A DNA stretch of 64,000 nt from Levilactobacillus lanxiensis. GTDB taxonomy: Bacteria; Bacillota; Bacilli; Lactobacillales; Lactobacillaceae. Both the position numbers and the translations under genes were made by a program. The stretch is from NCBI RefSeq assembly GCF_016861655.1, contig NZ_BOLN01000003.1, forward strand, positions 62,001 to 126,000, given 5' to 3'. Of this stretch, positions 52,167 through 60,414 are shown one piece after another. Below the pieces are notes generated by a model. It had not been told where the DNA came from, did no database searches, and saw nothing but the letters and a program-made list of their open reading frames with translations. Positions within the stretch are counted from its first letter, which is position 1, and every line of letters starts with the position of its first letter.

Positions 52167-53777
52167 ATGGATAAAAAAATAATTTCAGGATCGTTTTGGC
52201 TCTCGTTTGGGAGCATTTTTTCACGGGTGCTGGGGGTTGTTTACCTGATTCCCTGGTTGGCGATGATTGGGTCGCCCGCGCACCAAACCGTGGCTCAGGC
52301 GCTGTTTAACACAGCCTACACGCCCTATGCGTTGTTCATTGCGTTAGGAACCGCGGGTTTTCCGTCGGCGATTGCCCGGCGAGTCGCGTTCTTCAATGGT
52401 GAGGACAGCTTCATTAACTCCAAACACATTGCGTTTGCCGGGTTCGGCTTCATGGTGATTTCCGGGATCATCTGTGGGGGCCTGCTGTACGGGCTCGCGC
52501 CGGTGCTAGCTGCCAACAGTCCCGTGAGTTCGGTGGCCAATGCTACGGTAGCGATTCGCTGTCTGGTACCGGCAATCGTGATTTTACCCTCGATGAGTAT
52601 TTTGCGGGGCTGGTTCCAAGGAAATGGGGACCTCAAACCGTTTGGGATTTCACAGCTGTGGGAACAGTTCATCCGAATCATCGTGATTTTGGGTGGCACC
52701 TACCTGCTGATCGAAGTCTGGCACCAGAGTTACGTTCAGGCCGTCTTCATCAGTGTCGCCGCGGCGTTTGTCGGTGCGATTGCCAGTTACCTGTATCTGC
52801 TGGGCCACCTCTGGCGCCAACGGGGCACGTATCGACAGTTAACGGCGCAGAGCCAGACCGGGAAGCAACATGCTGCTGGTCAGCTGTTAAAAATGATTGG
52901 CTACGAATCGATTCCCTTTGTGATTGTCGGGTCTGGGATTACCCTCAGTCAATTAGTGGATCAGTTGTTCTTTAAGCAAATTATGCAGGGCCTGCTTCAC
53001 CAGTCGGCGGCGATGACCCAGTATGTGTTCACGATTTTCTCGGCCAACCCCAACAAGATCACCACGGTGATTGTTTCGTTGGCGATGGCGGTGGCGGAAA
53101 CGTCCTTGCCGCTGTTGGCCGGTAAACTCGGGAACATTAAAGAAAACCGTCCACAAATTGGGGCGCTGTTAACGAATAATTTTCAGCTGTTAACGTTTGT
53201 GCTGTTACCACTAGTGATTTTGGTCAGTGTCTTTGCCTACCCAACCTACGGCATCTTCTTTAACTTCGATGGGGCCGGGGCCACGTACCTGGTCGCCAAC
53301 GTTTGGCAGAGCCTGGTGTTAGGGCTGGCGTTGGACCTCTTGACGGTGCTACAGGCGCTGCGGATGAGCAAGAAGGCCACGACTTACTTATTGACGGGTT
53401 TGGGCATTAAAATTGTCCTGCAACTGCCAATGGTTTATTGCTTCCAAGGTTACGGTGCGCTGTTGACCACGGCGATTGCCTTTGGTTGGATCACGGTCGT
53501 TAGCTGGCGCTTGATTCGCCGGAGCTATGCGGTCAAGCTGCGGGCTATCGGACCGATTGCGCGGTTAAATTTGGTCTTTGCGGTCGTCGCCACGATTTTG
53601 GTCGACGGTTGCCAGTGGTTGATTGGGAATTTCTTCTTCACCAGTAAGTTGCTGGCGATGGGCTACGTCGGCGTCCTGGGGCTGATCACGTTAGGCATCT
53701 ATCTGTGGTTAGCTAACCGGTTAGGCGTGTCAGAATTAATTTTCAAGCGACCGATAAAATTAGAATTACATCGTTAA
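52167..53777 (+). CDS. Polysaccharide/lipid II-type flippase (MOP superfamily, YtgP-like)
   Basis: A 536-residue membrane protein with about 14 segments across its whole length. The start GSFWLSFGSIFSRVLGVVYL, with a FPSAIARRVAFFNG loop near residue 70, fits the SpoVB/YtgP/MurJ branch of the MOP exporters, which move undecaprenyl-linked sugars over the membrane. MurJ-type lipid II transfer is likely but not proven. GGTGAG lies ten bases before ATG 52167. Transcribed alone. Confidence 0.88.
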   Translation: MDKKIISGSFWLSFGSIFSRVLGVVYLIPWLAMIGSPAHQTVAQALFNTAYTPYALFIALGTAGFPSAIARRVAFFNGEDSFINSKHIAFAGFGFMVISGIICGGLLYGLAPVLAANSPVSSVANATVAIRCLVPAIVILPSMSILRGWFQGNGDLKPFGISQLWEQFIRIIVILGGTYLLIEVWHQSYVQAVFISVAAAFVGAIASYLYLLGHLWRQRGTYRQLTAQSQTGKQHAAGQLLKMIGYESIPFVIVGSGITLSQLVDQLFFKQIMQGLLHQSAAMTQYVFTIFSANPNKITTVIVSLAMAVAETSLPLLAGKLGNIKENRPQIGALLTNNFQLLTFVLLPLVILVSVFAYPTYGIFFNFDGAGATYLVANVWQSLVLGLALDLLTVLQALRMSKKATTYLLTGLGIKIVLQLPMVYCFQGYGALLTTAIAFGWITVVSWRLIRRSYAVKLRAIGPIARLNLVFAVVATILVDGCQWLIGNFFFTSKLLAMGYVGVLGLITLGIYLWLANRLGVSELIFKRPIKLELHR

Positions 53778-53970
53778 CAAGGTTTGGCTACTGGCCAAGC
53801 CTTTTTTCGTGCGACAAGTGATGAATGCTGATAACGTAAGATTCGCAACCACTTTCGCAACGATTACGGGCGCAACTAGCCCGGGCAAAGTGCGGCTTGT
53901 TCGCTTTTGTTTGCTAGGCAGCCCGGTTGAACTTGGGTATGATGAGGACAGTCTAAGAGGGGATGAGAAT

Positions 53971-54348
53971 ATGGAAAATCGGTTTAGTCAGCAGTTGGGA
54001 AAACTTCGGCGACAACGGCAATTGTCACAGGAACAGTTAGCGAGCCAGTTGTTTGTTTCCCGGCAGTCAATTTCCAAGTGGGAGCAGGGGGAGACGTCGC
54101 CGGATTTAGACATGCTAGTGAAATTGGCCAATTTGTTACAAGTTGACCTGAACGAATTAATTGGTGGTGAGCAGCCCCAACCGGCAGCGCAGACAACGAC
54201 GGTCGAACATGAGGGGCCACATGATTACTTGCGGCGATGGAACGGGCGGCCGATGAACGGCTGGGAATTTCTAGCCGGTTACTGGTGGTTGCTGTTTCCA
54301 TTGATCGGGTCGATTGGTTGGGCGTTGCGGGTAATTACCGGACATTGA
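53971..54348 (+). CDS. XRE family regulator with C-terminal membrane segment
   Basis: A 125-residue protein. Residues 4-66 form an XRE helix-turn-helix (LSQEQLASQLFVSRQSISKW), a polar linker follows, and residues about 101-119 are hydrophobic (FLAGYWWLLFPLIGSIGWAL). Membrane-linked XRE proteins of this form are common in lactobacilli; function unknown. GAGGGG lies eight bases before ATG 53971; the open frame further upstream has no ribosome site. Confidence 0.87.
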   Translation: MENRFSQQLGKLRRQRQLSQEQLASQLFVSRQSISKWEQGETSPDLDMLVKLANLLQVDLNELIGGEQPQPAAQTTTVEHEGPHDYLRRWNGRPMNGWEFLAGYWWLLFPLIGSIGWALRVITGH

Positions 54349-54394
54349 TGGCATTGGCCGGTATAAGTCGTGTAAAATAGTAAGATATCTAGGT

Positions 54395-54466
54395 GAATAA
54401 ACCCCTTAAAGGTTTGCGGACGAAGGATTTTAAGCCATCCGGTAACTTTTAAGGGGATTTTTGTGT
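54395..54466 (+). terminator. Branched terminator or small structured leader
   Basis: CCCCTTAAA (54401) and TTTAAGGGG (54447) enclose inner stems including GGAT-tttaagcc-ATCC, followed by ATTTTTG. It ends the XRE unit. The branched form is unusual for a plain terminator. Confidence 0.6.
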
Positions 54467-54499
54467 GTGGTGAATAAACAGGTGGAAGGTGGTGAAGGT

Positions 54500-54607
54500 A
54501 TGGATATTGATTGTAAGTATGATGGGTGCGGTTGCGTATCAGTGATTGTGAGTGTCACGGTTGCGATAGTGATGATTCGGTTGTTAATTGGTGTTCTTAC
54601 ATATTAA
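54500..54607 (+). CDS. 35-residue Cys-containing membrane peptide, tentative
   Basis: Frame from ATG 54500: MDIDCKYDGCGCVSVIVSV, then TVAIVMIRLLIGVLTY. Three cysteines precede one membrane segment. A GGTGG/AAGGT-rich stretch lies upstream, though spacing is poor; GTG starts a few codons upstream are possible. A type C element follows at once. Function unknown. Confidence 0.4.
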   Translation: MDIDCKYDGCGCVSVIVSVTVAIVMIRLLIGVLTY

Positions 54608-54624
54608 TTTAGAGATGGCTGTAT

Positions 54625-54926
54625 TGGTTTGGTTCGTTAGACATTCTCTCGCCAATATATCCAGGTTCCTTGCGGCCTCCGAAACGTGTTCCACAGGACA
54701 GCTGGTTCCGCTTAACAACGCTAAGCAAATAGGTGGCTGTAAAGCTACATTAGTTTGAGTCGTTAGACATTCTCTCGCCAGTATATCCCGGTTCTTGCGG
54801 CCTCCGAAACGTGTTCCACAAGGCAGCTCCTTCCGCTTAGCACCATTAAGAAAATAACCCAGACCCGGGGTTATTCTCTTAATGCCACTAATGCTCGGGA
54901 GCTAATCGCCTTGTTCCACACTCTTT
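54625..54926 (-). repeat. Type C structured element (copy C3) with one extra distal unit
   Basis: On the minus strand it begins with AAAGAGTGTGGAAC directly after the NlpC terminator. CAAGGC pairs with GCCTTG, AGCTCC with GGAGCT, and CATTAAGAGAATAACCC with GGGTTATTTTCTTAATG. The distal core GGAACACGTTTCGGAGG occurs twice, about 121 bp apart. Confidence 0.7.
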
Positions 54927-54930
54927 ACCC

Positions 54931-54965
54931 AAAAATCCCCCGTCGCGACGTACGACGGGGGATAC
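54931..54965 (-). terminator. Terminator of the NlpC/P60 gene
   Basis: On the minus strand CCCCCGTCG and CGACGGGGG form a stem followed by ATTTTTG. Confidence 0.85.
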
Positions 54966-55009
54966 AGTTTATTTCATTTATGAAGGTTGGAACTGTTTAT
55001 GGAGCTAGA

Positions 55010-55492
55010 CTAGTCGGTGACCACGTTACCAACGCGGGCGTAACCAACAGCGTGCCACCATGGGGCGTGAACGGCTTCGGTCACAACACCACGGTTTTGG
55101 GAATCGATCATCCGACCGTTACCAACGTACAAACCAACGTGGGAGATAGAACGCTTAGACCCACCGAAGAAGACCAAATCACCCTTCTTGATGTTCTTGT
55201 AGCTCACGTGCTTGTACTTGTTGTATTGGGCTTGGGCAGTCCGTGGAATCTGCTTAGAAGCACCCTTCTTGTAAACGTAGCTGGTAAAACCAGAGCAGTC
55301 AAAGCGGGAAGGACCAGTTGAGCCCCAACCGTAAGGCTTACCTAATTGGGCTTTGGCAACCTTGTGGATCTTGTCGTAAGAGATGGTGCTGTCAGCTTGG
55401 GCGGTAGCGGGTTGGGTAATAGCAAACCCGGCAATAGCAAATGCGATAGTGGCCATAACAGTCAATACGATATCAGTAAACGTCTTCTTCAT
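55010..55492 (-). CDS. Secreted NlpC/P60 family cell-wall endopeptidase
   Basis: A 160-residue protein: signal peptide (about 1-33, cleavage near ATAQA), then an NlpC/P60 domain with nucleophile Cys in FDCSGFTSYVY (about residue 66), His in ISHVGLYVG (about 118) and a third polar residue (His-130s). Family members cut D-Glu to diamino acid bonds in peptidoglycan stem peptides. There is no LysM or SH3 targeting domain, so it is a minimal form. AAGGAG lies 13 bases before ATG 55492. Transcribed alone with its own terminator. Confidence 0.9.
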   Translation of the reverse strand: MKKTFTDIVLTVMATIAFAIAGFAITQPATAQADSTISYDKIHKVAKAQLGKPYGWGSTGPSRFDCSGFTSYVYKKGASKQIPRTAQAQYNKYKHVSYKNIKKGDLVFFGGSKRSISHVGLYVGNGRMIDSQNRGVVTEAVHAPWWHAVGYARVGNVVTD

Positions 55493-55646
55493 AAATGTAA
55501 ACAAACTCCTTAAGTTTTATTTTTTAGTAGTAAGTGTTACTCGTTGCGAATCAACATGCTTAATACTATCAGGGAGTTGTTACAGAAATGTCTCAAAGCA
55601 GTATCAATCGGATTAAAGTGAAAATTAAGTTTTGCAATATAAGTCG

Positions 55647-56603
55647 TTAATCAGCGGGATAGGCGTGTGGAAAATGCCGGTGGGCCGCCATTTCGGGGGC
55701 CAAAGTGATTTGTTGCAGCCGGTTGGTTGTTCGTGACATAAAGAAATATGTCAGCCGGGTTAAATCGATAATTCCCCGATAATGGGTGTAATTATGGTTA
55801 CCTTGATTGCGGCGAGCGGGGTCGTATGGCAAAATAACGGCCGCTAACCAGTCAAAAAGTTGGGTGACGGTGGCGTCGGTCGTGGCAATCGTGGGGGTGC
55901 CCCAGCGTTGAACGGCCATATGAATGAAGCGCCGAGTGGGGACCGGACCCGTGGGGAGTGGCGCGCCACTCGCTATGTAGGACTGCGCGGCGGTAATGGT
56001 GGCCGGTGTGAAGTCTGTGCCGGGAACGCCGAGGAAGTCGTTGAGATTTTGCAGGTGAGTGGCCAAGACAGGCGTATTGGTGAGAACAGCGGCTGCATCG
56101 GGTTCAGCGGTCAGGGGGCCGCCAGTGGGTTCGATGACCAGTGTTTGGCCCGACCGGTCACTGAGAATCCAGTGGAAAGGGTAGACGTACTTGTCTGCGC
56201 CCCATTTGCGACCGACGAGGGTCACGCGGGGCAGGTCGGCCACGACCTCGGCTAACGTCGCGTGTTCGCCTAAGACCCAGTTAATGAAGTCCTGGGGCGT
56301 CAGGTTTGTTTGGCCGGGGACCGGGTCGTCGGCGTAATCGACGGCACCAGGTAGGTAGAGTTCGGCACACGTGAGACCGTTTTCATTTACGCCGTCGGCC
56401 ATCAGGTACGCGGAAAAGTCCGCCGAGATGCGACCGCCGCCCAGTAAGGCGTAACGGGTGGTGCGCGTGGTGTTCAGAGCCGTTTGCCAAGAGTAGTGCC
56501 GGGGCAGAAAAACCGGCCGCCAGGGTGTGGTCGTGGGAAAATCCATGGTTCGTCCAAAAAAGTGGTGGCCTGTCGCGGCCGTATAGGTTAGACTAGTACA
56601 CAC
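55647..56603 (-). CDS. Choloylglycine hydrolase family enzyme (bile salt hydrolase/penicillin V acylase type)
   Basis: A 318-residue Ntn-hydrolase. The N-terminal MCTSLTYTA gives the nucleophile Cys2 once Met is removed; Arg18 and Asp21 in GRTMDF, the NENGLTCAELYLPG segment and the LTNTPVL Asn further on all fit the family's active site. It cleaves amide bonds of conjugated bile salts, penicillin V or acyl-homoserine-type amides; residues here do not settle which. No signal peptide, so cytoplasmic. AAGGAGG lies before the ATG. Transcribed alone. Confidence 0.9.
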   Translation of the reverse strand: MCTSLTYTAATGHHFFGRTMDFPTTTPWRPVFLPRHYSWQTALNTTRTTRYALLGGGRISADFSAYLMADGVNENGLTCAELYLPGAVDYADDPVPGQTNLTPQDFINWVLGEHATLAEVVADLPRVTLVGRKWGADKYVYPFHWILSDRSGQTLVIEPTGGPLTAEPDAAAVLTNTPVLATHLQNLNDFLGVPGTDFTPATITAAQSYIASGAPLPTGPVPTRRFIHMAVQRWGTPTIATTDATVTQLFDWLAAVILPYDPARRNQGNHNYTHYRGIIDLTRLTYFFMSRTTNRLQQITLAPEMAAHRHFPHAYPAD

Positions 56604-56754
56604 AAGGGATTCCTCCTTATATAGGAAATTGACTTCAGTATACCATTGAAATTGGCCGGGACTGTGGCTTGTATTCCCGGCACGAATCTCGTAAGCTATT
56701 AGAGAGAAGATTTACCCGAATTTTGCGGCTTAACTCTGGAAGGGAACTGGGAAA

Positions 56755-57381
56755 ATGAAATCGACATGGAATTTGGTGGGGATGGCACTCTGGCTGCTCG
56801 TCCTCGTAACGCTGGTCTGGATGGTCCACGACATGCGCGTGCGGCGGATTCGCCTCATTGTGAAGGAACACCACAGTTTTTCGTGGCAGAACTTTACCAT
56901 TTCAACGATTGAGCTGGTCGTTTGGCTGTTGTTCTTCGGTGGGATGAGCTACACGACTTTCTTCCAAAACGTCAACCAATTGGGCGACCGGGTCAGTCAG
57001 ACTACCCGTTACGAGCCACTGGTCATCAATACCGGGAGTGGTAGCGGATCCGCGTACTACGTGACCGTGAACAACAGTACCGGGAAGAAGCCCGTACAGA
57101 CCTATACATACCTGACCGAAGGGGAAAAATACCAGGTCAGCAGTACCGACGCGACCGTTTCGGCGGGCAAGAAGGCCATTAACCTGCCGGCTTCGGCGTA
57201 CAAGTGGAACACCAAGCAGGTGGCCAAGTATGATCAGCGGCATCAAAAAGCCTGGGTCGGCGTCATCGAAACGACCTACAAGAAGTCCTTCGTTAATGGC
57301 ATTGGCCTTCACGCGGGTCGACTTGCCAACCGCTTCACCTTGATTCGGATTCCGGATCATTCGTTTATGATGAGTGAATAA
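56755..57381 (+). CDS. Membrane-anchored protein of unknown function (LVIS_2131-like)
   Basis: A 208-residue protein with two N-terminal membrane segments (about 5-25 and 45-68) and an extracytoplasmic domain of about 135 residues (TTRYEPLVINTG .. YYVTVNNSTGKKPVQTYTYL). It resembles proteins I recall being annotated in Levilactobacillus as LVIS_2131 family; I could not check this. GGAAGGGAA precedes the ATG. Function unknown. Confidence 0.75.
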   Translation: MKSTWNLVGMALWLLVLVTLVWMVHDMRVRRIRLIVKEHHSFSWQNFTISTIELVVWLLFFGGMSYTTFFQNVNQLGDRVSQTTRYEPLVINTGSGSGSAYYVTVNNSTGKKPVQTYTYLTEGEKYQVSSTDATVSAGKKAINLPASAYKWNTKQVAKYDQRHQKAWVGVIETTYKKSFVNGIGLHAGRLANRFTLIRIPDHSFMMSE

Positions 57382-57386
57382 AAATA

Positions 57387-57434
57387 TCGCCTATAAATCC
57401 TTGATATAACGGGATTTATAGGCGATTTTGTTTT
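57387..57434. terminator. Terminator downstream of the LVIS_2131-like gene
   Basis: ATCGCCTATAAATCC pairs with GGATTTATAGGCGAT, followed by TTTGTTTT. Confidence 0.85.
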
Positions 57435-57599
57435 CTCTACGTGATTAGTCGGTTTTGGTGAATGACTCTGGTATGCTGAAAATTAGTAGGAGTTAGAGGG
57501 GTGTGCTGGTTTCGTTCGACTCAATGGACTGCTTTTTAGGCATTGAAAAGGATAGGTGAAAGCCAATGCAACAAAAATCTGTCGAGAGGAATTTAGCTA

Positions 57600-57683
57600 T
57601 TGGGCGACTGGATGTCTTTCGTGTTGGCTCTGGCAGTGTTCTTATACCAGATTTGGCGCGACCAGCAAAAGCCAAAAAAATAA
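57600..57683 (+). CDS. Type I toxin-like small hydrophobic peptide, copy 2
   Basis: A 27-residue peptide starting at TTG 57600 (GDWMSFVLALAVFLYQIW after the start, then RDQQKPKK). It aligns without gaps to the peptide at 5439-5522, including LAL..FLYQ.W and the two final lysines. GAGAGGA lies nine bases before the TTG, matching the spacing in copy 1; an ATG four codons in (57612) is the alternative. A hairpin shared with copy 1 follows the stop. Confidence 0.65.
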   Translation: MGDWMSFVLALAVFLYQIWRDQQKPKK

Positions 57684-57835
57684 GCCTTCCCTCAAACTTT
57701 AGCAGGTTTGGGAAGACTCGCAACATGAGTTGAACCTAATCGGCTATTGCCCTTTTAACGGCTAGCTAACATCTGAGAAGTTGGTGTACGACCACCAGCT
57801 TCTTTTTGATTGGCTACAGTATAGCATGAAACTTT
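57676..57835 (-). ncRNA. Candidate antisense (antitoxin) RNA, copy 2
   Basis: On the minus strand, TGC-TATACT (about 57821-57829) is an extended -10 promoter. The RNA has the hairpin GAAGcTGGTG-gtcgta-CACCAaCTTC and a terminator AGTCTTCCC..GAGGGAAGGCT with ATTTTTTTT, almost the same as in copy 1. The T-run overlaps the last codons of the peptide gene. Confidence 0.6.
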
Positions 57836-57849
57836 GGGATTAGCAGGTA

Positions 57850-57940
57850 ATTTCTCTTAGTAAATCAGAACCAAAAAATAGTATAGATGGTATCTACCAG
57901 CAGCGTGTTCTGTCGGTAAATCTGGTGATACTAGTTTTTT
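57850..57940 (-). pseudogene. Remnant of a paralogue of the 175-residue membrane protein gene
   Basis: The stretch matches the 3' end of the gene at 58256-58783 (AGAACCA.AAAA.GGTATAGAT then ..CGACCAGCA-like) and then jumps to a more internal part (TTTGTCGGTA.ATTTGG), so most of the copy is deleted. Flanks on both sides are duplicated too. Confidence 0.55.
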
Positions 57941-58004
57941 CGTGATTAGTCGGATTTGGTGAAGCGCCCTGATAGGTTGACTCAACACGAAAGTTAAAAG
58001 GACT

Positions 58005-58163
58005 TCAAGACTTACGATTTTTCACGGCAATTGCCAATCCCAAAAGGATAACGACAACCCAGATGCCAATTTTTAGCCAACTGGTATTCTTCAGGTTAAC
58101 GGTTAAGATAATTGCCAGGAACGCAATGAAACCCCAGATTAATTGCCAGTGTAATTTCCACAT
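58005..58163 (-). CDS. 52-residue membrane protein
   Basis: Frame MWKLHWQLIWGFIAFLAIIL, TVNLKNTSWLKIGIWVVVIL, LGLAIAVKNRKS: two membrane segments joined by a short polar loop, with a basic end. GAGGA lies about nine bases before the ATG. A promoter TGC-TATACT-GTAGCCA on the minus strand near 58211-58217 is a copy of the one driving antisense RNA copy 2. Function unknown. Confidence 0.65.
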   Translation of the reverse strand: MWKLHWQLIWGFIAFLAIILTVNLKNTSWLKIGIWVVVILLGLAIAVKNRKS

Positions 58164-58255
58164 TATGGCTAGTCCTCACTAAAGTGACTTTATTTTTTGA
58201 CTGGCTACAGTATAGCATGGAGCCCTGGACTCAGTTGGTAATTTCTCTTGGTAAA

Positions 58256-58783
58256 TTAGAACCAGAAAACGGTATAGATAGCGTCGACCAGCAACGTTGC
58301 GTAGGCGAAGACGACCGTGTAAATTTGAAAGACGGTACCCAGCCGGTCGACCCGAACGTGGGTAGCCATTAGTAGGTTGTTTTGTCGGTAGATTTGGCGC
58401 AATTGGCGTTTGGTCGAGAACATTAGCCATTGCGAAACCCCAACGGCGATGGCAAAAATTGCAATCAAGCTCAAGACAGCGGTCGGTGAGCCCAACCCAG
58501 GGAACATAACGATCCACAGCATTGGCAAAATAACGGCTGCGAGAAAAATATATGAAGACACTTGTATCCGCGGTCGGTAGGCGTCGTTCACGCGCTTCTC
58601 TGCCGGATGTTCTTGGAAGAATTGGTCCTGCGCAATGGTGTGGCGGGCGAGGTCCTGGACACTGACGTCATATTTACCCGTTCGCAAGCGGTTGTAAACG
58701 TGAATCAAGTAGAGCGTCAGGATGACAAAGACGACAATGAAAACGGCATAGACGATGAACACGGTTAGTAAACCCGTAAGCAT
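58256..58783 (-). CDS. Four-segment membrane protein of unknown function
   Basis: A 175-residue protein with hydrophobic segments at about 4-27, 75-93, 97-117 and 150-172. A polar stretch (residues 30-70) contains RPRIQVSSY. GGAGGGACACCC upstream of the ATG is the ribosome site. A broken paralogue lies at 57850-57940. I do not recognise the family. Confidence 0.65.
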   Translation of the reverse strand: MLTGLLTVFIVYAVFIVVFVILTLYLIHVYNRLRTGKYDVSVQDLARHTIAQDQFFQEHPAEKRVNDAYRPRIQVSSYIFLAAVILPMLWIVMFPGLGSPTAVLSLIAIFAIAVGVSQWLMFSTKRQLRQIYRQNNLLMATHVRVDRLGTVFQIYTVVFAYATLLVDAIYTVFWF

Positions 58784-58854
58784 GGGTGTCCCTCCTAAAT
58801 GATTTAATGACTTATATTATAGGCGTCATAGCAGAAAGAAGAAACTAGGGAACT

Positions 58855-58887
58855 AAAAAGTCCGCCGGCAACTGAGCCAACGGACTA
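58855..58887 (-). terminator. Terminator of the DUF5776 protein gene
   Basis: On the minus strand AGTCCGttgg..ccgGCGGACT, followed by TTTTAG. Confidence 0.7.
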
Positions 58888-58923
58888 GGGGTGTTTAGAT
58901 AGTGTAGTGACAACGGGGTGACC

Positions 58924-60231
58924 CTATTTCTTGATGACTAAGGTCTTGTTCCCGGTGATGTAAGTGCCATTGGTGAGAACCAGCCGAGTGGTCAAGTTGT
59001 GCTTCTCAATCCGCTTGATTTTCAGCGTGGTATCGCGCTTGTAGTGCCGCACCTTGCCACTCAAGTTTACCTTGTGGTAGGCGTTGAGACCGTGATTACC
59101 GATGACGCGGATAGTCTTGGGGTTGGCGTGGTAGTAAGTGTTGCGGACAAAGTTAGCATTGGCCGTGATGTAGCCGGTGCGGCCATCAAGGGACCGGACA
59201 CGGTAACGGAGCCGTCCAGCGTTGGACCGGGCGTAACCGGTGACAACAAATTGGGGCCGATTTGGCCGAGTCTGCTTGGTGTACCAGTGTGTCCGCGTAG
59301 ACTTGGTGAAGGTTGGCTTGTTGTAGAGCGCAATCTTCTTGGTCGCGTAAACGGCTGAGACCTTGACGGCAGAAACTTTGGTGGCGTCGGCTTGGTCGGC
59401 GGCGCCAGATGTCGTGAGGGATGCGCTACTACTGGTTGCGGCAGCTGGAGTGGCGCTTGAGGTGCTGCTTGAAGTGTTGCTGTTGGTGTTGCTTGCTTCG
59501 TTTGAAGTTCTGGTACTTGGGTGGTCACTTGACGTATTAGTGTCTGAATCTTTGGTGTAGTAGTAATTGACCGTAGCGGTTTGATCAGCAGTATCAGTTG
59601 TGCTCGTTGTAGACGTCTTAGAATCGAGTGTGTAACCCTTAAGTTGAACGTTTAAGGCTTTCAGGCCACTCATTGCGGCATCAAACAGAGGCGTGTCAGC
59701 GTCGAATCCGGTATCGACTGTTCTGGTTTGAATAGTCTTAGTTGGATCTGCTGTGTCGTAGAAGTTCAATGTAATTTTTACTGGTTTTGTATTTGATTCA
59801 AAAGTCATTTTGGCTGAATCAAATTTCATGTAAAAAACGTCTGTGTCAAGATGGCTGCTAAAGAACATACCGTAGTACACGACACCTGTATCTGCATCAA
59901 TAATAATATTGTCGATCATCTTGTGCATGCCTGCTGTTACATCACCATCACCATCAGATGAATACCGGGAACCATCGTCAAGGTAAAGAGGATAGCGATC
60001 GTCACTGGTACCACCCGTATAAAGGTTGCCATGATCTTCTGCTGTTCCCAAGCTTGCTAACAATTTAACCATATCTTTGCCATTGGATATGCTAGTTGTC
60101 TCAGAGCTGTCCGCAGTAACGGAAGACGTGTCCTGAGAACTGGCCCTCACATTAATAGCTGGTTGGTTAATGGATGTAATCAAAGCAACTGAAAATAGCA
60201 GGAATGGAATGGTCCAAAGTCTATTTTTCAT
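58924..60231 (-). CDS. Secreted surface protein with C-terminal DUF5776-type domain
   Basis: A 435-residue exported protein. The signal peptide (about 1-30, NVRASS) is followed by a globular region (about 45-215; Lreu_0056-like in appearance), a Ser/Thr-rich linker (about 230-300), then a C-terminal domain with wall-binding-like repeats ending KIKRIEKHNLTTRLVLTNGT and ITGNKTLVIKK, the pattern of DUF5776. Such domains attach secreted lactobacillar proteins to the cell wall. No LPXTG motif. Function of the N-terminal part unknown. Confidence 0.85.
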   Translation of the reverse strand: MKNRLWTIPFLLFSVALITSINQPAINVRASSQDTSSVTADSSETTSISNGKDMVKLLASLGTAEDHGNLYTGGTSDDRYPLYLDDGSRYSSDGDGDVTAGMHKMIDNIIIDADTGVVYYGMFFSSHLDTDVFYMKFDSAKMTFESNTKPVKITLNFYDTADPTKTIQTRTVDTGFDADTPLFDAAMSGLKALNVQLKGYTLDSKTSTTSTTDTADQTATVNYYYTKDSDTNTSSDHPSTRTSNEASNTNSNTSSSTSSATPAAATSSSASLTTSGAADQADATKVSAVKVSAVYATKKIALYNKPTFTKSTRTHWYTKQTRPNRPQFVVTGYARSNAGRLRYRVRSLDGRTGYITANANFVRNTYYHANPKTIRVIGNHGLNAYHKVNLSGKVRHYKRDTTLKIKRIEKHNLTTRLVLTNGTYITGNKTLVIKK

Positions 60232-60333
60232 GGTTCATACCCCTAGTGTATTTATTTGGTACCTAAAGTATAAGTCGTAAAATAAATAATAACAATATTA
60301 GCCGTCAATTGTTTATAATTTGCAATAGAAACC

Positions 60334-60367
60334 AAAAAAACGGGACAATTTGATTGGAATTGTCCCG
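60334..60367 (-). terminator. Terminator of the VanX-like gene
   Basis: CGGGACAATT-tgattgg-AATTGTCCCG with TTTTTTT on the minus strand. Confidence 0.85.
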
Positions 60368-60414
60368 CCAAAATTAGGCGTCAATATTTAGTGATTGCAG
60401 CCAATTAAATTAAG

